From Amaurobius ferox (Eukaryota > Arthropoda > Arachnida > Araneae > Amaurobiidae): 64,000 nucleotides of DNA. Shown here piece by piece: positions 22,995-34,771 of this stretch. The stretch covers positions 70,232,180-70,296,179 of the forward strand of contig OX578152.1 of the NCBI GenBank assembly GCA_951213105.1, read 5' to 3'. The position numbers and the translations under genes were made by a program. Below the pieces are notes generated by a model, which saw only the letters and a program-made list of their open reading frames with translations, had not been told where the DNA came from and ran no database searches. The stretch's first letter is position 1. Every line of letters starts with the position of its first letter.

Positions 22995-23915
22995 AAAAAA
23001 AATCTGATGTGGGCAACACATGACTTTCCTTATATAATGCAATGAATTTACAACTTTTACAGCAAAAAAAAAATAGGTTTTTCTTATAGTAGATACTTAT
23101 ATTCTTTCCAAGATACTGAATTTTGGACAATTAGTCGTCATTTTCATTGATTTAGTGTCATTTTAATCCATTTGGCGAGATTTTTGTTAATTTGACAACT
23201 TCTTTAAAAGTCGCCAAGTTGGCGACATTCCGCCAAAATCTCGCCAAGCTTTACTGAAGGAGAAATAAGTTATTCTTATAGCAGATAAATGACTATTGGC
23301 TTTCAAATACAACTCGAAGTATCTTTTCTCATGAATGGAACGAGCTAGATCCACGAGAATAATGTCACCAAATTTATCGCATGGTATTACATATGAAAAG
23401 TGAACATGTTTCTCAATAGGAAATATATATTTTTTTTATTTTATATGTTGAAAAATGTGCAATACCTCGAGAACGGTTCATGTTAGCGTTCTAAAATTTA
23501 TGTTAATCGTTTTCTAATGAAAAATTACATAAGAAATGTCTATTTGCGTAACTTTTTTAGCGGTTTTGATTTTTTGGCGATTTTTTCAAAATTTCACTCG
23601 AAAATTTAGGGGGGGTTCTGAACATTCGAATACGTTTAAAAACACTAGGCTTCCAGTGTTTACGGATTGTGATTTTTGTACCAAATTTCGTTCGAATCAG
23701 TCCCTTCGTTCGTCAGTTATCGTCTCCAGAGTCTTACTGACACACACACACACACACACACACATACTTTCACACGCACACACACAGACATTACTTCAAA
23801 AATGTTTGATTCGTGATCAGGGATGCTTGAAACGCGCTCTTCCGTCGAAAACTCGAATTCGAATTTTCGACCGCGTCACAATACTTTCCTTATACATTAT
23901 GTATATAAGGAAAGT
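22995..23915 (-). mobile_element. Family B (Helentron/DINE-like) element, complete
   Basis: Plus-strand text starts AAATCTGATGTGGGCAACAC with ATGACTTTCCTTATATA and ends CATTATGTATATAAGGAAAG plus T. The internal CA microsatellite is at 23741-23765. Read on the minus strand it has the same order as the copy at 31699: ACTTTCCTTATA end, GTGACG, GT repeat, AT-rich core with GCCAA/TTGGCG words, then the 3' hairpin. Confidence 0.8.
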
Positions 23916-24565
23916 AACTAGCAGTGTACCCGTTCTTCGTACGGAATGTATAATATAAAGAAACATTCACAATTATGTGCGAATTCTTATAGTGTTCTGA
24001 ATGATATTGTATTCAAAGTATTCTATTAAAATATTTGTATTAACTAGAAGGCATGCTTGTCATTTAGGGTCATTGTTATTAATTTTTTTCAATTTGGCGA
24101 CATTTTCGTCAATCTGGCAATATTTAAAAAGTCGTCAAGTTTGAGACATATCGACAAATTTTTCGCCAGACAATAAGAATGGACGAAGAAATGGGTTATT
24201 CTTATGGTCTTTTACTATGTTCTTTCCAAGATATTGAATTTTCATAAATTTGTCGTCATTTCTATTGATTTATTGTCATTTTTATCAATTTGACGACATT
24301 TTCGTCAATTTGGTTACATTTAAAAAAACTCGTCAAGTTGGCGATATGCCACCAAAATTTATCGCAAGAGTTTTACCAAGCATTACGATCGGAAAATAGG
24401 TTATTCTTATAGTAGATTTTTATATTATTTCCAATATATTGAATTTTCATCAATTTGTCGTCATTCTTATTATTTCAGCGTCATTTCTATCAATTTGGCG
24501 ATATTTTTTTATCAATTTGGCGATATTTTTTATCAATTTGGCGATATTTTCATTAATTTGGGGAC
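23916..24565 (-). repeat. Family B remnants: reiterated TTTGGCGACATTTT motif
   Basis: Repeated words such as CAATTTGGCGACATTTTCGT and three consecutive ATTTGGCGATATTTT units near 24495-24550. It matches the 3' core of family B and lacks defined ends. Confidence 0.6.
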
Positions 24566-24667
24566 ATTTTTGTATTTTGCTCTAAAAGTAATAAACTACA
24601 AACACGCAAGAATGATATTTCCTACTTTTTTTGGAAGGAGCTTGAACTATTATTATATTTATAAACC

Positions 24668-24715
24668 AAGGCTTAACTGTATCCCGCGTTCCGTTGATAA
24701 GCGGGACGCGGGATA
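24668..24715. repeat. hAT-like terminal fragment with hairpin
   Basis: CAAGGCTTAACTGTATCCCG is the same terminal repeat as the element at 36170-36909. GTATCCCGCGT pairs with ACGCGGGATAC 15 bp further on, making a hairpin. Confidence 0.6.
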
Positions 24716-24979
24716 CAAAGCTCCATGGTTACATCATAATTTCGCTGTGAAAGAAGTATAGTCTTTCATTGACTTATGTAGGGAACGAGCTGCCCATATC
24801 ATGGCTCACTTTCAGTATCTGATGCTATACGCTACGCAAAGCTCCATGGTTACATCATAATTTGGCCGTAAAAGAAGTATTGTCACTGCATTACGTAATA
24901 GGTCATCCACATCATGCCTCACTTTCAGAATATGATGTCATACACTACGCAAAACTCCATGGTTATATCATAAAAATTG
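24716..24979 (+). repeat. Tandem repeat, 121 then 113 bp, 2.2 units
   Basis: CAAAGCTCCATGGTTACATC starts at 24716 and 24837, and a variant CAAAACTCCATGGTTATATC at 24950. Each unit has TGAAAGAAGTAT-like text and CTCACTTTCAG. Confidence 0.85.
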
Positions 24980-26033
24980 AAATGTTTATCCGTAATTGAA
25001 ATATGTTTGGCAACATTTTATAGCAGCGTTATCCAAGATAGATAGATAAATCAAGGTGTTTATATTATTAAAGAAATAAAATTCACAAATATGTGCAAAT
25101 TGTTATGGTATTTTAATGACATTGTTATTTAAAACATTCTATTGAAATATTTAATTTAATATGCCTAAAAAGCATAAGGACCTCTGTTCTCGCTATACAA
25201 AATTATCTTCTGAGACAGATCTGAAGAATGAAACATTCTGGTTCCGTTTGTATAAAAAATTACAAAAAATATGTTTTAACTTTCACAAAACAACAAAGAT
25301 TATCAAGAAAATTGTACTTAATTTTGCAAAATATTGAATTTTCATAATTTTAGTGTCATTTCACCAATTTGGCAACATTTTAAAAAGTCGCCAAATTTGT
25401 CTTCACGTAGAAGTGTCGGACTAACAGACGACCCTACCGAAACATCATTACAATACTATACCCTAACAAAACAGACACTTTTAAACAAATACACCCCTCA
25501 AAAATTTTACGACAAACAAATGCTGTAAAATGTTAAACGTGATACAAATGACGTTAAGATTAAATTTAATCAATATTTTGTTTTGAAAATATATTATTTC
25601 AGTCCAGTTTCGAATTAATTTGTGCAGTGCATTTTGTGCAGTACATTATATATCAAAACATTGGCAATGTACACAATAACAGAAACATCAAAATCTTTCC
25701 GTACCGCGGTTTGTTTATCTTTTTAATAAGCGCGTTTGGCGATAAACAGACCATACTATAGAGTTTTATCAAAAAGTCTTAAATGTAGATTATTATTCTT
25801 TGTATATTATTAAAAGAGAACAAAAACATGCAAAAATTTAAATATTTAGATTGGTATTTTATCATTAAAATTATCAAAGACAAGGAATCTACAAATATCT
25901 TAAAATATTTAAGATCCAACTTTTTTTTTCTACGTTTCGTCTTTGTACGGAACTTGACTGTTAGATTCTATCCCGCTTTCGAAAATATACTAACGTGAAA
26001 TACCTTTTTTAGCTCCGTTATGTTCTGTCGATA
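24980..26033. other. Unassigned AT-rich segment
   Basis: Short family B-like text (CACCAATTTGGCAACATTTT) near 25360. No gene recognised. Confidence 0.3.
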
Positions 26034-26040
26034 CTGTAAG

Positions 26041-27014
26041 CATAGCCACCTTTATCTGAAATGCCCGTTCACTACCCCGTTTCCTTTTGTTAAAAAACGG
26101 AAACCACAATATACCCACAAATGTTATGTATCGCCATCTAGCGGTGACAGCTAGAACAAGATAAAGATTTAAAAAACCGTAATCGATGTGAATTTGATAT
26201 CTTGACATTTATACATTGATAGATAGAAATTCCAGTTTCGCTCAGGATTATTGAAAAACTAAATCTGATTTAAGTTTGCATACAATAAGGTGTAAACTAG
26301 CATAAAAACTTTTTTATACATATCAATATGAAATGTTTAATGAAAACGTATGAAAATTTTAAAGTTATAGTGCTATATACAAAGTATATAAATCACAGTC
26401 AATATTTGCCATGTTTGACTGTGCCAACTAGCAGTGATGTTTCTATTTTGATCAATTGCTCATAATAGACTTTAATAATTTAATTTGTGCCAAAATTAAA
26501 CAAGTATGTGTAATTGACATTTTACTGCCACATTTTACGGCGTTCTTTGAAAAGTCAACAACTTCTTACTTATTAAAAACAAAATAGATTTAAAATGTTC
26601 ACACTTCAACCTAGGTATGTTGACAGTTCAATTTGTGCCGAAATTATGCACGAATACACATATACAAACTTTCTCTGAAAGTGTCTGCTTTAATCCATTT
26701 TTCTTGACCTTTGATTTTTGAGGGAAATTCAAAAAGACATACAGTCTTTCGTGCTATTTCATGTACAAAAGGTAACTGCTCAATAAACCATAGTAAGAAC
26801 TAGATATTACAATTTAAAAATATAAGAAAATCAGAGTCAAAAATTTTGAAAACAAGATCAAAATTAAAGAAATATAAGGAATCCTCCAAGGTAAAACACG
26901 TACTCAAATGGGAAAACAACAACGTTGTTTTAGATAACTAGCACCGCCTAGAGGTCATTTTTGGGCCTATTTTCGCGGAGGAAAGAACAGGCATTTTAGA
27001 TAAAGGTGGCTATG
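26041..27014. mobile_element. Non-autonomous TIR DNA element, 974 bp
   Basis: The left end reads CATAGCCACCTTTATCTGAA and then ATGCCCGTTC. The right end, reverse-complemented, reads CATAGCCACCTTTATCTAAA and then ATGCCTGTTC: about 27 of 30 positions agree. Flanks CTGTAAG and CTATAAG form a 7-bp candidate target duplication with one mismatch. Subterminal CCATCTAGCGGTG on the left answers CACCGCCTAGAGG on the right. No coding region, so mobilisation would need an outside transposase, perhaps hAT. Confidence 0.75.
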
Positions 27015-27288
27015 CTATAAGTGATAAGTGTACAAAATTTAAGACTTCTAGCTCACCGGGGTAGAAGGGCTTCTGAAAACACTTTATGGCACTCCATTTG
27101 TCCACCTCGGGGATAAGTTGAAAATATAGCTTCGTTAAGTTCTGTCCCATGGTAGGCACTACAGGTATGCAAAGATTCGGCCTTCTTTTGAAGTGAAGTC
27201 TTTTAGAAAAATTCCATTTTCTCCATCCCTGGTGACGATCGATAATCGGGGTCTGTTAGATTTTGTACCGAAGGCAATATTATAAGTG

Positions 27289-27628
27289 TTGTTGTTGAGA
27301 CCCAGACCGTCCGACCTACCAGGAAGGTGTAAGGTAACTGTTTGGACGGCCGGGAAGTGCCACCCAATTTAGATCGGAACCTAGTGGGAGAGGCATCCAC
27401 AGGGACCGTACCCTCCTTCCCCTACCACCAACCTCTCGTAAGGACTTACGGACCCACATGTTTAACGTGATCGTACTCCGCATGAACACGGCGGCTATTG
27501 TGGCAGCGTGCAAACCACCAGGCTACTGCGCCCGAAATGTGCCAACAGCACGCGGTGTTCCCAGGTGGTCACCCACCCAAGTACTAACCGCGCCCGATGC
27601 TGTTTGACTTCGGTGATCTAACGAGAAG
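27289..27628 (-). mobile_element. Composite SINE with 5S rRNA-derived head
   Basis: Flanked by ATATTATAAGTG (27277-27288) and ATATTATATGTG (27629-27640), a 12-bp target duplication with one mismatch that encloses the 5S part and the SINE body as one insertion. On the minus strand the order is 5S fragment, a GCGCAGTAGCCTGGTGG tRNA A-box-like piece, SINE body, then the CCGTCC tail ending in (CAA)n. Compared with the copy at 19191, the tRNA B-box segment is missing. Confidence 0.85.
27541..27627 (-). rRNA. 5S rRNA-derived sequence (3' two-thirds), part of SINE
   Basis: The minus strand reads TTCTCGTTAGATCACCGAAG, then CATCGGGCGCGGTTAGTACT, then TGGGTGGGTGACCACCTGGG, then AACACCGCGTGCTGTTGGC. 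This is 5S rRNA from about nucleotide 33 to its 3' end, including most of the internal control region bound by TFIIIA. The 5' third is missing, so it is not a gene for ribosomal RNA; it is the head of a retroposon and may serve as its promoter. Confidence 0.9.
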
Positions 27629-27644
27629 ATATTATATGTGTGGA

Positions 27645-28570
27645 AAAATTACGCCTGCTACATCAATGAGAGGACTTGTGAACGCAGTCTGGTAAAACTT
27701 TTCCTAAAATCCCCCATTTTCTCGTTCCCACTGAGGAAAACCTAAAATCTGACTTCGTTAATTTATATCAGGTAGTCGGTACTATAAATATGCAAACATT
27801 CAGCTTTTTATATTACTGGAGACTCTATAGTGGGTCTGGAGAAACGTAAAGATAATTAATATATAGATTATACCATATTTCACAATGTTTTTAGCCAAAA
27901 CAAACATATTGAATTATATGTATAATAATTTTAAAATGGTATATGATAATAGATGTTATTTTTTGGATACTTACAGTTACTATATGATTAATATTATATA
28001 TAAACATATACTTCATTGAAAAATTATTATTAATAAATGCAAAATATCAATGCTGTTTTCAAACTATTGTTTTTATAAATGCCAATAATTAGCTAAAACT
28101 TGAGAGTAAACATTGAACTGGAACTCAGTATGTATACAATTTGTTCTGACATTCCCTCCAAGATATGCACTGGTCAATAATTGTGATAAAGTTCAGACGG
28201 ATAATTTTCGAAGACGGATTTTGAAACTGTTCTTTTGGTGAACTGTCCTTTTGACAAGCATGTTACCTTTCGACTAACTGTCCTTTTGGGGATGTGTCCT
28301 TTTGGCGAAGCTGTTTTCTTCCTTTGAGGTCCACTTGCTCGGTGACAATCATCATTTCTGACATCACAAATGCTAGTTTTTTGCATGTATTCGCAAAAAA
28401 TACACATGCAGGGTGGGATATGTCTGTGAAATTCACTCATTATTAATTTAATTATCAGCTTAAAAATCAGTACGAGTGCATAGACTACACGATGAGAACC
28501 GGAACTCAAATTGGAATTTGAAACATTATTTTCAGTTGCCAAAATATGAAACAAAACATCATATATGTAC
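27645..28570. other. Unassigned segment
   Basis: No gene recognised. TTGGTGAACTGTCCTTTTGA, CTAACTGTCCTTTTGGGGAT and GTGTCCTTTTGGCGAAGCTG (28235-28310) form a short repeat on CTGTCCTTTTG. Confidence 0.35.
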
Positions 28571-28982
28571 ACGATGAATTATACGACAACAGTGAAGTTA
28601 GAAAGAAGGAGATAAAACTACTGTGGATAAAACGCTTGAAAATGCCACAACGCTTTGAGAATTATAGCTAGGTGTCGCTTGTGTTAATAAAGCGTCCTTT
28701 GTTTCCATTTGACACAGTATAGAGTATATAAGCTCGTTGAATTAATCAGTTTTTCCACTGTTATAAAACAGAGCATGGAGTTAGAAACAAGGCGATAAAT
28801 CTCCTATGGATGAAACGCTTGAAAATACCGTAATGATTTGAGAATTATATCTAGTTACTGCTAGTGTTAGTAAAGTAGCTGTTATTGTTAGTTGACACAA
28901 CATAAATGCGTAGCATTTAGTATATGTATTTTTGATTATTTTTAAATGAAGGGTTCTCTGATGAGTATACTTAACCATTGTT

Positions 28983-29749
28983 ACTTTCCCTGCAATACAT
29001 GGTAATGTATAGGAAAAGTATTGGAATCATACCGAAAATCACAACACGAGTTTTCAACGGATCTACACGTTTCGAGCCCTCTAGAATACGAAAAAACTAT
29101 TTTTAGCGTGACGTCTGTGTGTATGTCTGTGTGTCTGTCTGTCTGTCTGTCTGTGCAGATTTTGTATCCACTCTAACTAAAAAAGTAATTGACCGAATTT
29201 CATAAAATTTGGTAGGTAAGTCACTTGTGGACGAATCTGTTGCTGATTACTTTTGGGTACGATTCGGGATAAAAGAACAAGCCTTTTTTTCGAAATGGCC
29301 CGCAAAAGACTGTATCCACTCTAGCTGAAAAACTAATAAACCGAATTTCACAAAATTCGGTAGATAAGTCGCTTGTGGGTCACGCTGGTGCTGATTAGAT
29401 TTTGGTACGATTCGGAAAAAATTAACCTGCCTTTTCTTGCAAAATGGCCCTCAAAAATCGCCAAAATTTAAAATAAATAACTACGTATGCTCAAATATAT
29501 CCATTAAATGCTCGTTTGATACGTAATTTTTAACAAAGAAAAGAATAAGACCAACCCCCTTGCACTAGGTCTAGCCATTCTCGAGATATTTTAGTTTTTT
29601 CGTATTTTCTCTACGTCACCTTTGAAAATAAGTCCAGTTATCAAATGAGAACGAAAATTGAATTAAAAGTGAATTAAATGTAATTAAAATAAAGAGAACG
29701 TGAATATAAGGCTGCAGGGAAAGTCATGTGCTGCCCACATCAGATTTTT
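28983..29749 (+). mobile_element. Family A (Helentron/DINE-like) element, copy A1
   Basis: Starts ACTTTCCCTGCAATACATGG and ends CTGCAGGGAAAGTCATGTGC then TGCCCACATCAGATTTTT. The subterminal inverted repeat is ACTTTCCCTGCA/TGCAGGGAAAGT, the 3' hairpin is ATGTG-CTGCC-CACAT, and an internal (GTCT)n microsatellite lies at 29120-29155. Such a layout is typical of DINE-1/Helentron-associated elements. The core has two or three units of TGTATCCACTCTARCT plus AATTTCATAAAATTTGGTAG. No gene. Confidence 0.75.
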
Positions 29750-30708
29750 ACTTTCCCTGCAATGCATGGTAATGTATAGGGAAAGTATTGGAATCATGTC
29801 AAAAATCGCAACTCGAGTTTTCGACGGTCCTACACGATTCGAGACCTCTAGAATACGAAAAAGCTATTTTTAGCGTGACGTCTGTGTGTCTGTCTGTTTG
29901 TTTATCTGTCAGTGCAATGTATGTATCCACCTAAACTCAAAAACGAATGGACCGAATTTCCTAAAATTTGGTAGGTAAGTCACTTGGATGTGACCTTAGT
30001 GCTGATTAGTTTTGAGTATGATTCGTAAAAACAGAACCCGCCTTTTTTTGCGAAATGACCAGTAAAAATTTCAATTATCAGCCCTAGTTAAAGTACTGAT
30101 TGACCAAATTTCACAAAATTTGGTAGATAAGTTACTTGTTGGATACTTTGGTGCTGATTAGAATTTGGTACGAATCGGAAAAGAAGAACCTGCCTTTTCT
30201 TACGAAATGACCCGCAAAAATTTCATGTATCCACTTTAGCTAAAATACTAATTGACCAAATTTCACAAAATTTGGTAGATAAGTTGCTTGTGGGACACTC
30301 TGGTGCTGATTAGATTTTGGTACAATTCGGAAAAGAACAGCCTGCCTTTTTTACGAAATGGCCCGCAAAAAACGCCAAAATCTAAAAAACAAAAACAAAA
30401 AAACATATGCTGAAATGTATCAATTAAATTCTTCTTTTATACGCAATTTTTGACGAGGAAAATAATATAATAAACTGAATTACACTTTAGGACTAACCGT
30501 TCTCAAGATATTTGAGATTTCTTGCATTTTTGTTACGCCGTTTTCGGAAAAATTTCCAATTACCAAATAAAAGCAGAAATTGAATAAAAAAACGCAATTT
30601 AGTGTTATTTTGTGCAATTAAACTCAATCTAACGAATTATTAAAGAAATAAAGAAAAAATGAATTTGAGCCTGCAGGGAAAGTCATGTGCTCCCCACATC
30701 AGATTTTT
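29750..30708 (+). mobile_element. Family A element, copy A2, head-to-tail with A1
   Basis: Begins ACTTTCCCTGCAATGCATGG immediately after the last T of A1 and ends CTCCCCACATCAGATTTTTT. It has one more core unit than A1 (AATTTCACAAAATTTGGTAG recurs), which explains the greater length. Confidence 0.75.
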
Positions 30709-31510
30709 TCTTTCACAGTTGTAGGATAGAGTTCAGAATATAGGGAGATAAAAATAAATGGAAAGGTAAAATAATATTGAATACGCAGAAATATTTTTTT
30801 ATTGTTTCAGTTCCATATTGCATTGCGCTAATAATTTATTTTTACAAAATTGACAGTTTAAATAAGCATTTTAGGCCTTGCGCCATAGAAGTACATACAA
30901 TACAGCAATACTTATCCTACACCTGCGTCTCCTGAATTATAGTTTCAAAATTTACTGGCGTTTTTTATGTTAGCCAGTTAGTTAATTTATTTAATTGTTA
31001 TCTACCTTTGTATCTTAGTGAGATGCCAGTTATGTAATGGATTGATTTCCGATAAAGCCATATGTAACAATATACTGGCGTTTTCTTAATATGAAGGTTT
31101 AACTCCTTACTTTTACCTTCATGGGACAGGTTTTAGAATATAGTGAGATAAAAATAAATTGAAAGGTAAAATACTCTTGAATACGCAGGAATATTCTTTA
31201 TTGTTTCAGTTCTAATTTGCATTACGCTACTAATTTATTTCTATAAAGTCGACAGTTTAAGCAAATATTTTAAACCTTTCATCTTAGGTACATACAATGC
31301 AGGGGCGCTTATCTTATCGCAGCGCCACCTGAATTATTGCCTCAAATGATATTGGCATTTTTTCAGAATGGAGTTTTAACTCCTTTACCTCCATGACGAT
31401 GATGTTGATCGGTTTTGGTGGAAATAAAGTGAAAACTTTGGATGAAGTATCTAGCTTCTACTGACTTTGGTGACTAACAATTGGTAATAAAACATGCATG
31501 TGTCGAACTG

Positions 31511-31690
31511 CTTTCTCATTTAAACTTATATTTATGATCAGTTTTCAGCAATGAGCTTATATACATGGGGACACTACCTCCGCCAGGGCCATGAGTTAAA
31601 GTTCTTCCTTGACGTGACGTCACATGCAGTCAACTATCATTATTAACACCTCAACTCTACGACCTTGCTATTTGCTATAGAATGAATTTA
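31511..31690. other. Unassigned spacer
   Basis: No feature seen apart from TGACGTGACGTCACATG near 31610. Confidence 0.3.
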
Positions 31691-31698
31691 TTGATATT

Positions 31699-32628
31699 AC
31701 TTTCCTTATATACATATTGTATAAGGAAAGTATTGTGACGGGGGTCGAAAATTCGAATTCGAGTTTTCGACGGGAGAGCACGTTTCCAGCATCCCTGATC
31801 ACGAATAAAAAATGTTTGAGATGATGTATGTGTGTGTGTGTATGTGTGTGTGTTAGTAAGACTGTGGAGACGATAACCGACAAACAAATGGACCGATTCG
31901 AACGAAATGTGGCACAAAAATCACAATCCGTAAATACTGCAAGCCTATTGCTTTTAAACGTAATCGAATGTTCAGAACCCCCCTAAATTGTCGAGTGAAA
32001 TTTTGAAAAAATCATCAAAAAATCAAAACCATTAATAAAGTTACGCAAATAGACATTTATTATGTAATTTATAATTCGAAAGCGATTGACATAAACTTTA
32101 GAGCGCTAGCATGAACCGTTCTCGAGATATTGCACATTTTAAAAATAAATTTATCAAAAAATCCCATAAATTAAAAAAATATATATTAACTGTTAAGAAA
32201 CATGTTCACTTTTCATATTTAATATCATGCGATAAATTGGGTGACATCATTCTCGTGGATCTAGCTCGTTCCATTCATGAGAAAAGATACTTTGAGTAAT
32301 ATTTTTGTATTTGAACGCCAATACTTATTTATCTGCTATGAGAATAACTTATTCCTCTCTCCATAACGCTTGGCGAGATTTTGACGCCAGATTTGGCGGA
32401 ATATCGCCAACTAGGCGAGTTTTTTAAATGCTGCCAAATTAACGGAAATCTCGCCAAGTGGATAAAAATGACACTAAATCAATGAAAATTGCGACTAATT
32501 GATGAAAATTCAATTTCTTGGAAAGAATATAAATAGCTACTATAAGAAAAACCTATTTTTTTATTGTAAAAATAGTAAATTCATTGCGATATATAAGGAA
32601 AGTCATATGTTGCCTGCATCAGATTTTT
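31699..32628 (+). mobile_element. Family B element, complete reference copy
   Basis: Starts ACTTTCCTTATATACATATT and ends ATATAAGGAAAGTCATATGT, then TGCCTGCATCAGATTTTTT. Internal GT microsatellite at 31829-31853. The core carries GCACATTTTAAAAATAAATT, ATTCTCGTGGATCTAGCTCG and GCCAA/TTGGCG words. Same plan as family A but a different body. No gene. Confidence 0.8.
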
Positions 32629-32639
32629 TTAATTTTATT

Positions 32640-33190
32640 TCGTATATCTTGCTTTAATTTCATATAATTTGATTTCAATTTCCACAACAACAAATAAATT
32701 GGCTGGTTGTAACGTCACTGGCAGTGTGAACGGTGGCTTATGGCGGATAAGGTTGCTAGAATGTGAATAGTGTCACCATTTATATAATTCGTTGGTTTTC
32801 AGGGATAAAGTCGCAATATGGTTAGTTCAGCATAACTTAAATATTTAATTTAAAAAAATATGTTTGTTTGAAATATTTCAACTTGAAATGTGTTTATTTT
32901 CCGTCATTATTTATTTTTAAATATATGAATTTTGTGTTTTGTTAAAACTTTTATTTCACTTATCATGGCCGATTTGTGGATGTCTGTTTGTTTCAACTTT
33001 TGAACATTTTTGATGGTATTTCTAACATACTGTCTTTCCTACGTCCTAGAAAGCTCAAATTTGGTAAGCAGCTTAGTCTAGCTAGTAGAACAGTTTAATT
33101 TATTAACATTTGCTAGATCCTTGAAAAATTGAGCCAGCTTTTTTTTCTCTTTCTTTGCGAAATGCAAAAATCCTATTATTGTAAGATATT
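32640..33190. other. Unassigned AT-rich segment
   Basis: No gene or repeat recognised. Confidence 0.3.
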
Positions 33191-33199
33191 TAAATATCC

Positions 33200-33612
33200 A
33201 TCTAAAAATTAGAATCCATAATATTAGATTCTTCGCTTTTACCATTGTATTCAAACTTTAAAATTGTGAAATGCTAGATCCAGAAAATACGATAACCTTG
33301 ATCAAGAATACTGATGACGTTGATACGATACAGTATAGATACGTCGAGGGGGCGATATCGGTACAGTGCCGATATATCACTAAACGATACGTTTATATCC
33401 CATTTCTGAAAGATATTTAAAAGGAGTCCAATATTAAGCTTCGCTTTTATCATTGTATCCAAACTTTAAAATTGTGAAATGCGAGATTCAGAAAATACAA
33501 TTAGCTTGATGCAGAATATTGATGGCATCTATACGATATAATATCGCTACGCTGAGAGGCGATATCGATACTGTATCGATACTCCACTAAATGATACGCA
33601 ACGATACACGGA
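33200..33612 (+). repeat. 208-bp tandem duplication with ATCGATA-rich end
   Basis: CTTCGCTTTTACCATTGTAT (33232) and CTTCGCTTTTATCATTGTAT (33440) begin matching text including CAAACTTTAAAATTGTGAAA. Each unit ends with GATATCG/CGATAC palindromic words and CACTAAACGATACG or CACTAAATGATACG. Confidence 0.75.
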
Positions 33613-33849
33613 GAAAATTGGTCATAGCACTAGCAAGCATGTTCACTTCTGAGACAAATATTCACTTTTATACCTCAAAAACTATCATGAAATTCACTCA
33701 AACCGCGATTTCTGAAGAAACTTTTCGCTTTCAAAAATGTTCTCTTGTTTGTTCAAAGGAAAACGTCTCCTCTCGTATATTTGTTTTCCGATATACTTCG
33801 CTCACAATTTTTTATTGGATTTCATTTCTTTCAATGTAGGGGATTGTAT

Positions 33850-34225
33850 TTATTTCCAAATATATATAATATAATGTGTGGGAAAATTACGTATTGTGAC
33901 GAGGTCGAAATTGGAACTACAGAAGAACATGTTTCAATTATTCCTGAACTCGAATCGAACTTTTCTGAGGTGATAGCTATGTGTATGTGTGTATGTACTC
34001 GTATGTGTGCGATGTGTTTCTTCTATGTGTGCGTGTCTGTGGTTGCGAATTCTCAAGAACGAATGTTTATAACGCCTGGTGATAAATTTGTCGAACATGG
34101 TGGCTAATTTGGCGAAATATCGCCAACTTGGCGACTTTTTAATGTTGTTAAATCAACAAAAATATAGTCAAAATTGCAAAACCGACGCTAAATTAAGGAA
34201 ATTGACGCAAAATTGATGAATTGTT
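33850..34225 (+). mobile_element. Family B fragment
   Basis: GTATTGTGACGAGGTCGAAA, a GTGTATGTGTGTATG microsatellite and ATATCGCCAACTTGGCGAC follow the family B order. Both ends are eroded. Confidence 0.6.
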
Positions 34226-34771
34226 TATTGAAATATTTTAATTCATGCACTATATTGCTTACAGCAGATGTTAGCAATTTTAATAATTTTCAAGTTAGAG
34301 TTTCGCGAAATATAAGTTAATTGGGAACTTCAAAATAGTATTACATGTTATCAGAAAACAGATTTTAGTTTCAATCATGATCTCATTAAAGCAACCAGCT
34401 TTGATGGATCGGTTTTGAGCCATATCGATTTAATTGTATTTATTTAATTTTTTTATTTCAATATTTATTTTGAAATCCTAAAGAATCTTGATGATCTCTA
34501 AAATCTTTTTAGGCGGAGAAGGACCATAAATTATTTTGATTAAAATAAACCATCTTTGATAAAATCACATTTTTCGTAAAATAAAAAAAAAATACTTCTA
34601 TTTTTAAAGTTTAAAAAAAATATTTTGCTATTCTTGAACTTACAATTCAGAATTGACGAAATTTTACGTTCGGAGTTTTAAAACTATGTTGGTTTTGATT
34701 ATGCAAATATATTGGTATGCTACAGTTAACTTTTTATCTGAATTCACTTATTCCATTTTCTTTATAAATTA

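Larger units (their letters stand above)
28590..31440 (+). repeat. hAT-like repeat copy, split by two family A elements
   Basis: Text at 28590-28980 and 30709-31440 matches successive parts of the reverse complement of the element at 36170-36909 (GGAGTTAGAAA, TTTGAGAATTATA, GATTATTTTTAAAT, then AGATAAAAATAAAT and TTTATTGTTTCAG). The 28590-28740 part repeats at 28775-28960, and the 30722-31090 part repeats at 31124-31380 (period about 404). The TIRs themselves are not visible here. Confidence 0.65.

Noticed and set aside
27203..27513. Open frames such as MRSTITLNMWVRK that recur at several places (14k, 19k, 27k, 47k, 56k)
   Set aside because: They are translations of the SINE body, repeated because the SINE is repeated, in either orientation.
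27541..27627. Functional 5S rRNA gene
   Set aside because: The first third is missing and it lies within the target duplication of a SINE.
28174..28572. 132-codon minus-strand open frame
   Set aside because: No recognised domain; part of it is the CTGTCCTTTTG short repeat.
33591..34107. Overlapping open frames of 82 and 120 codons
   Set aside because: The second runs through the GT microsatellite of a family B fragment; no domain is seen in either.
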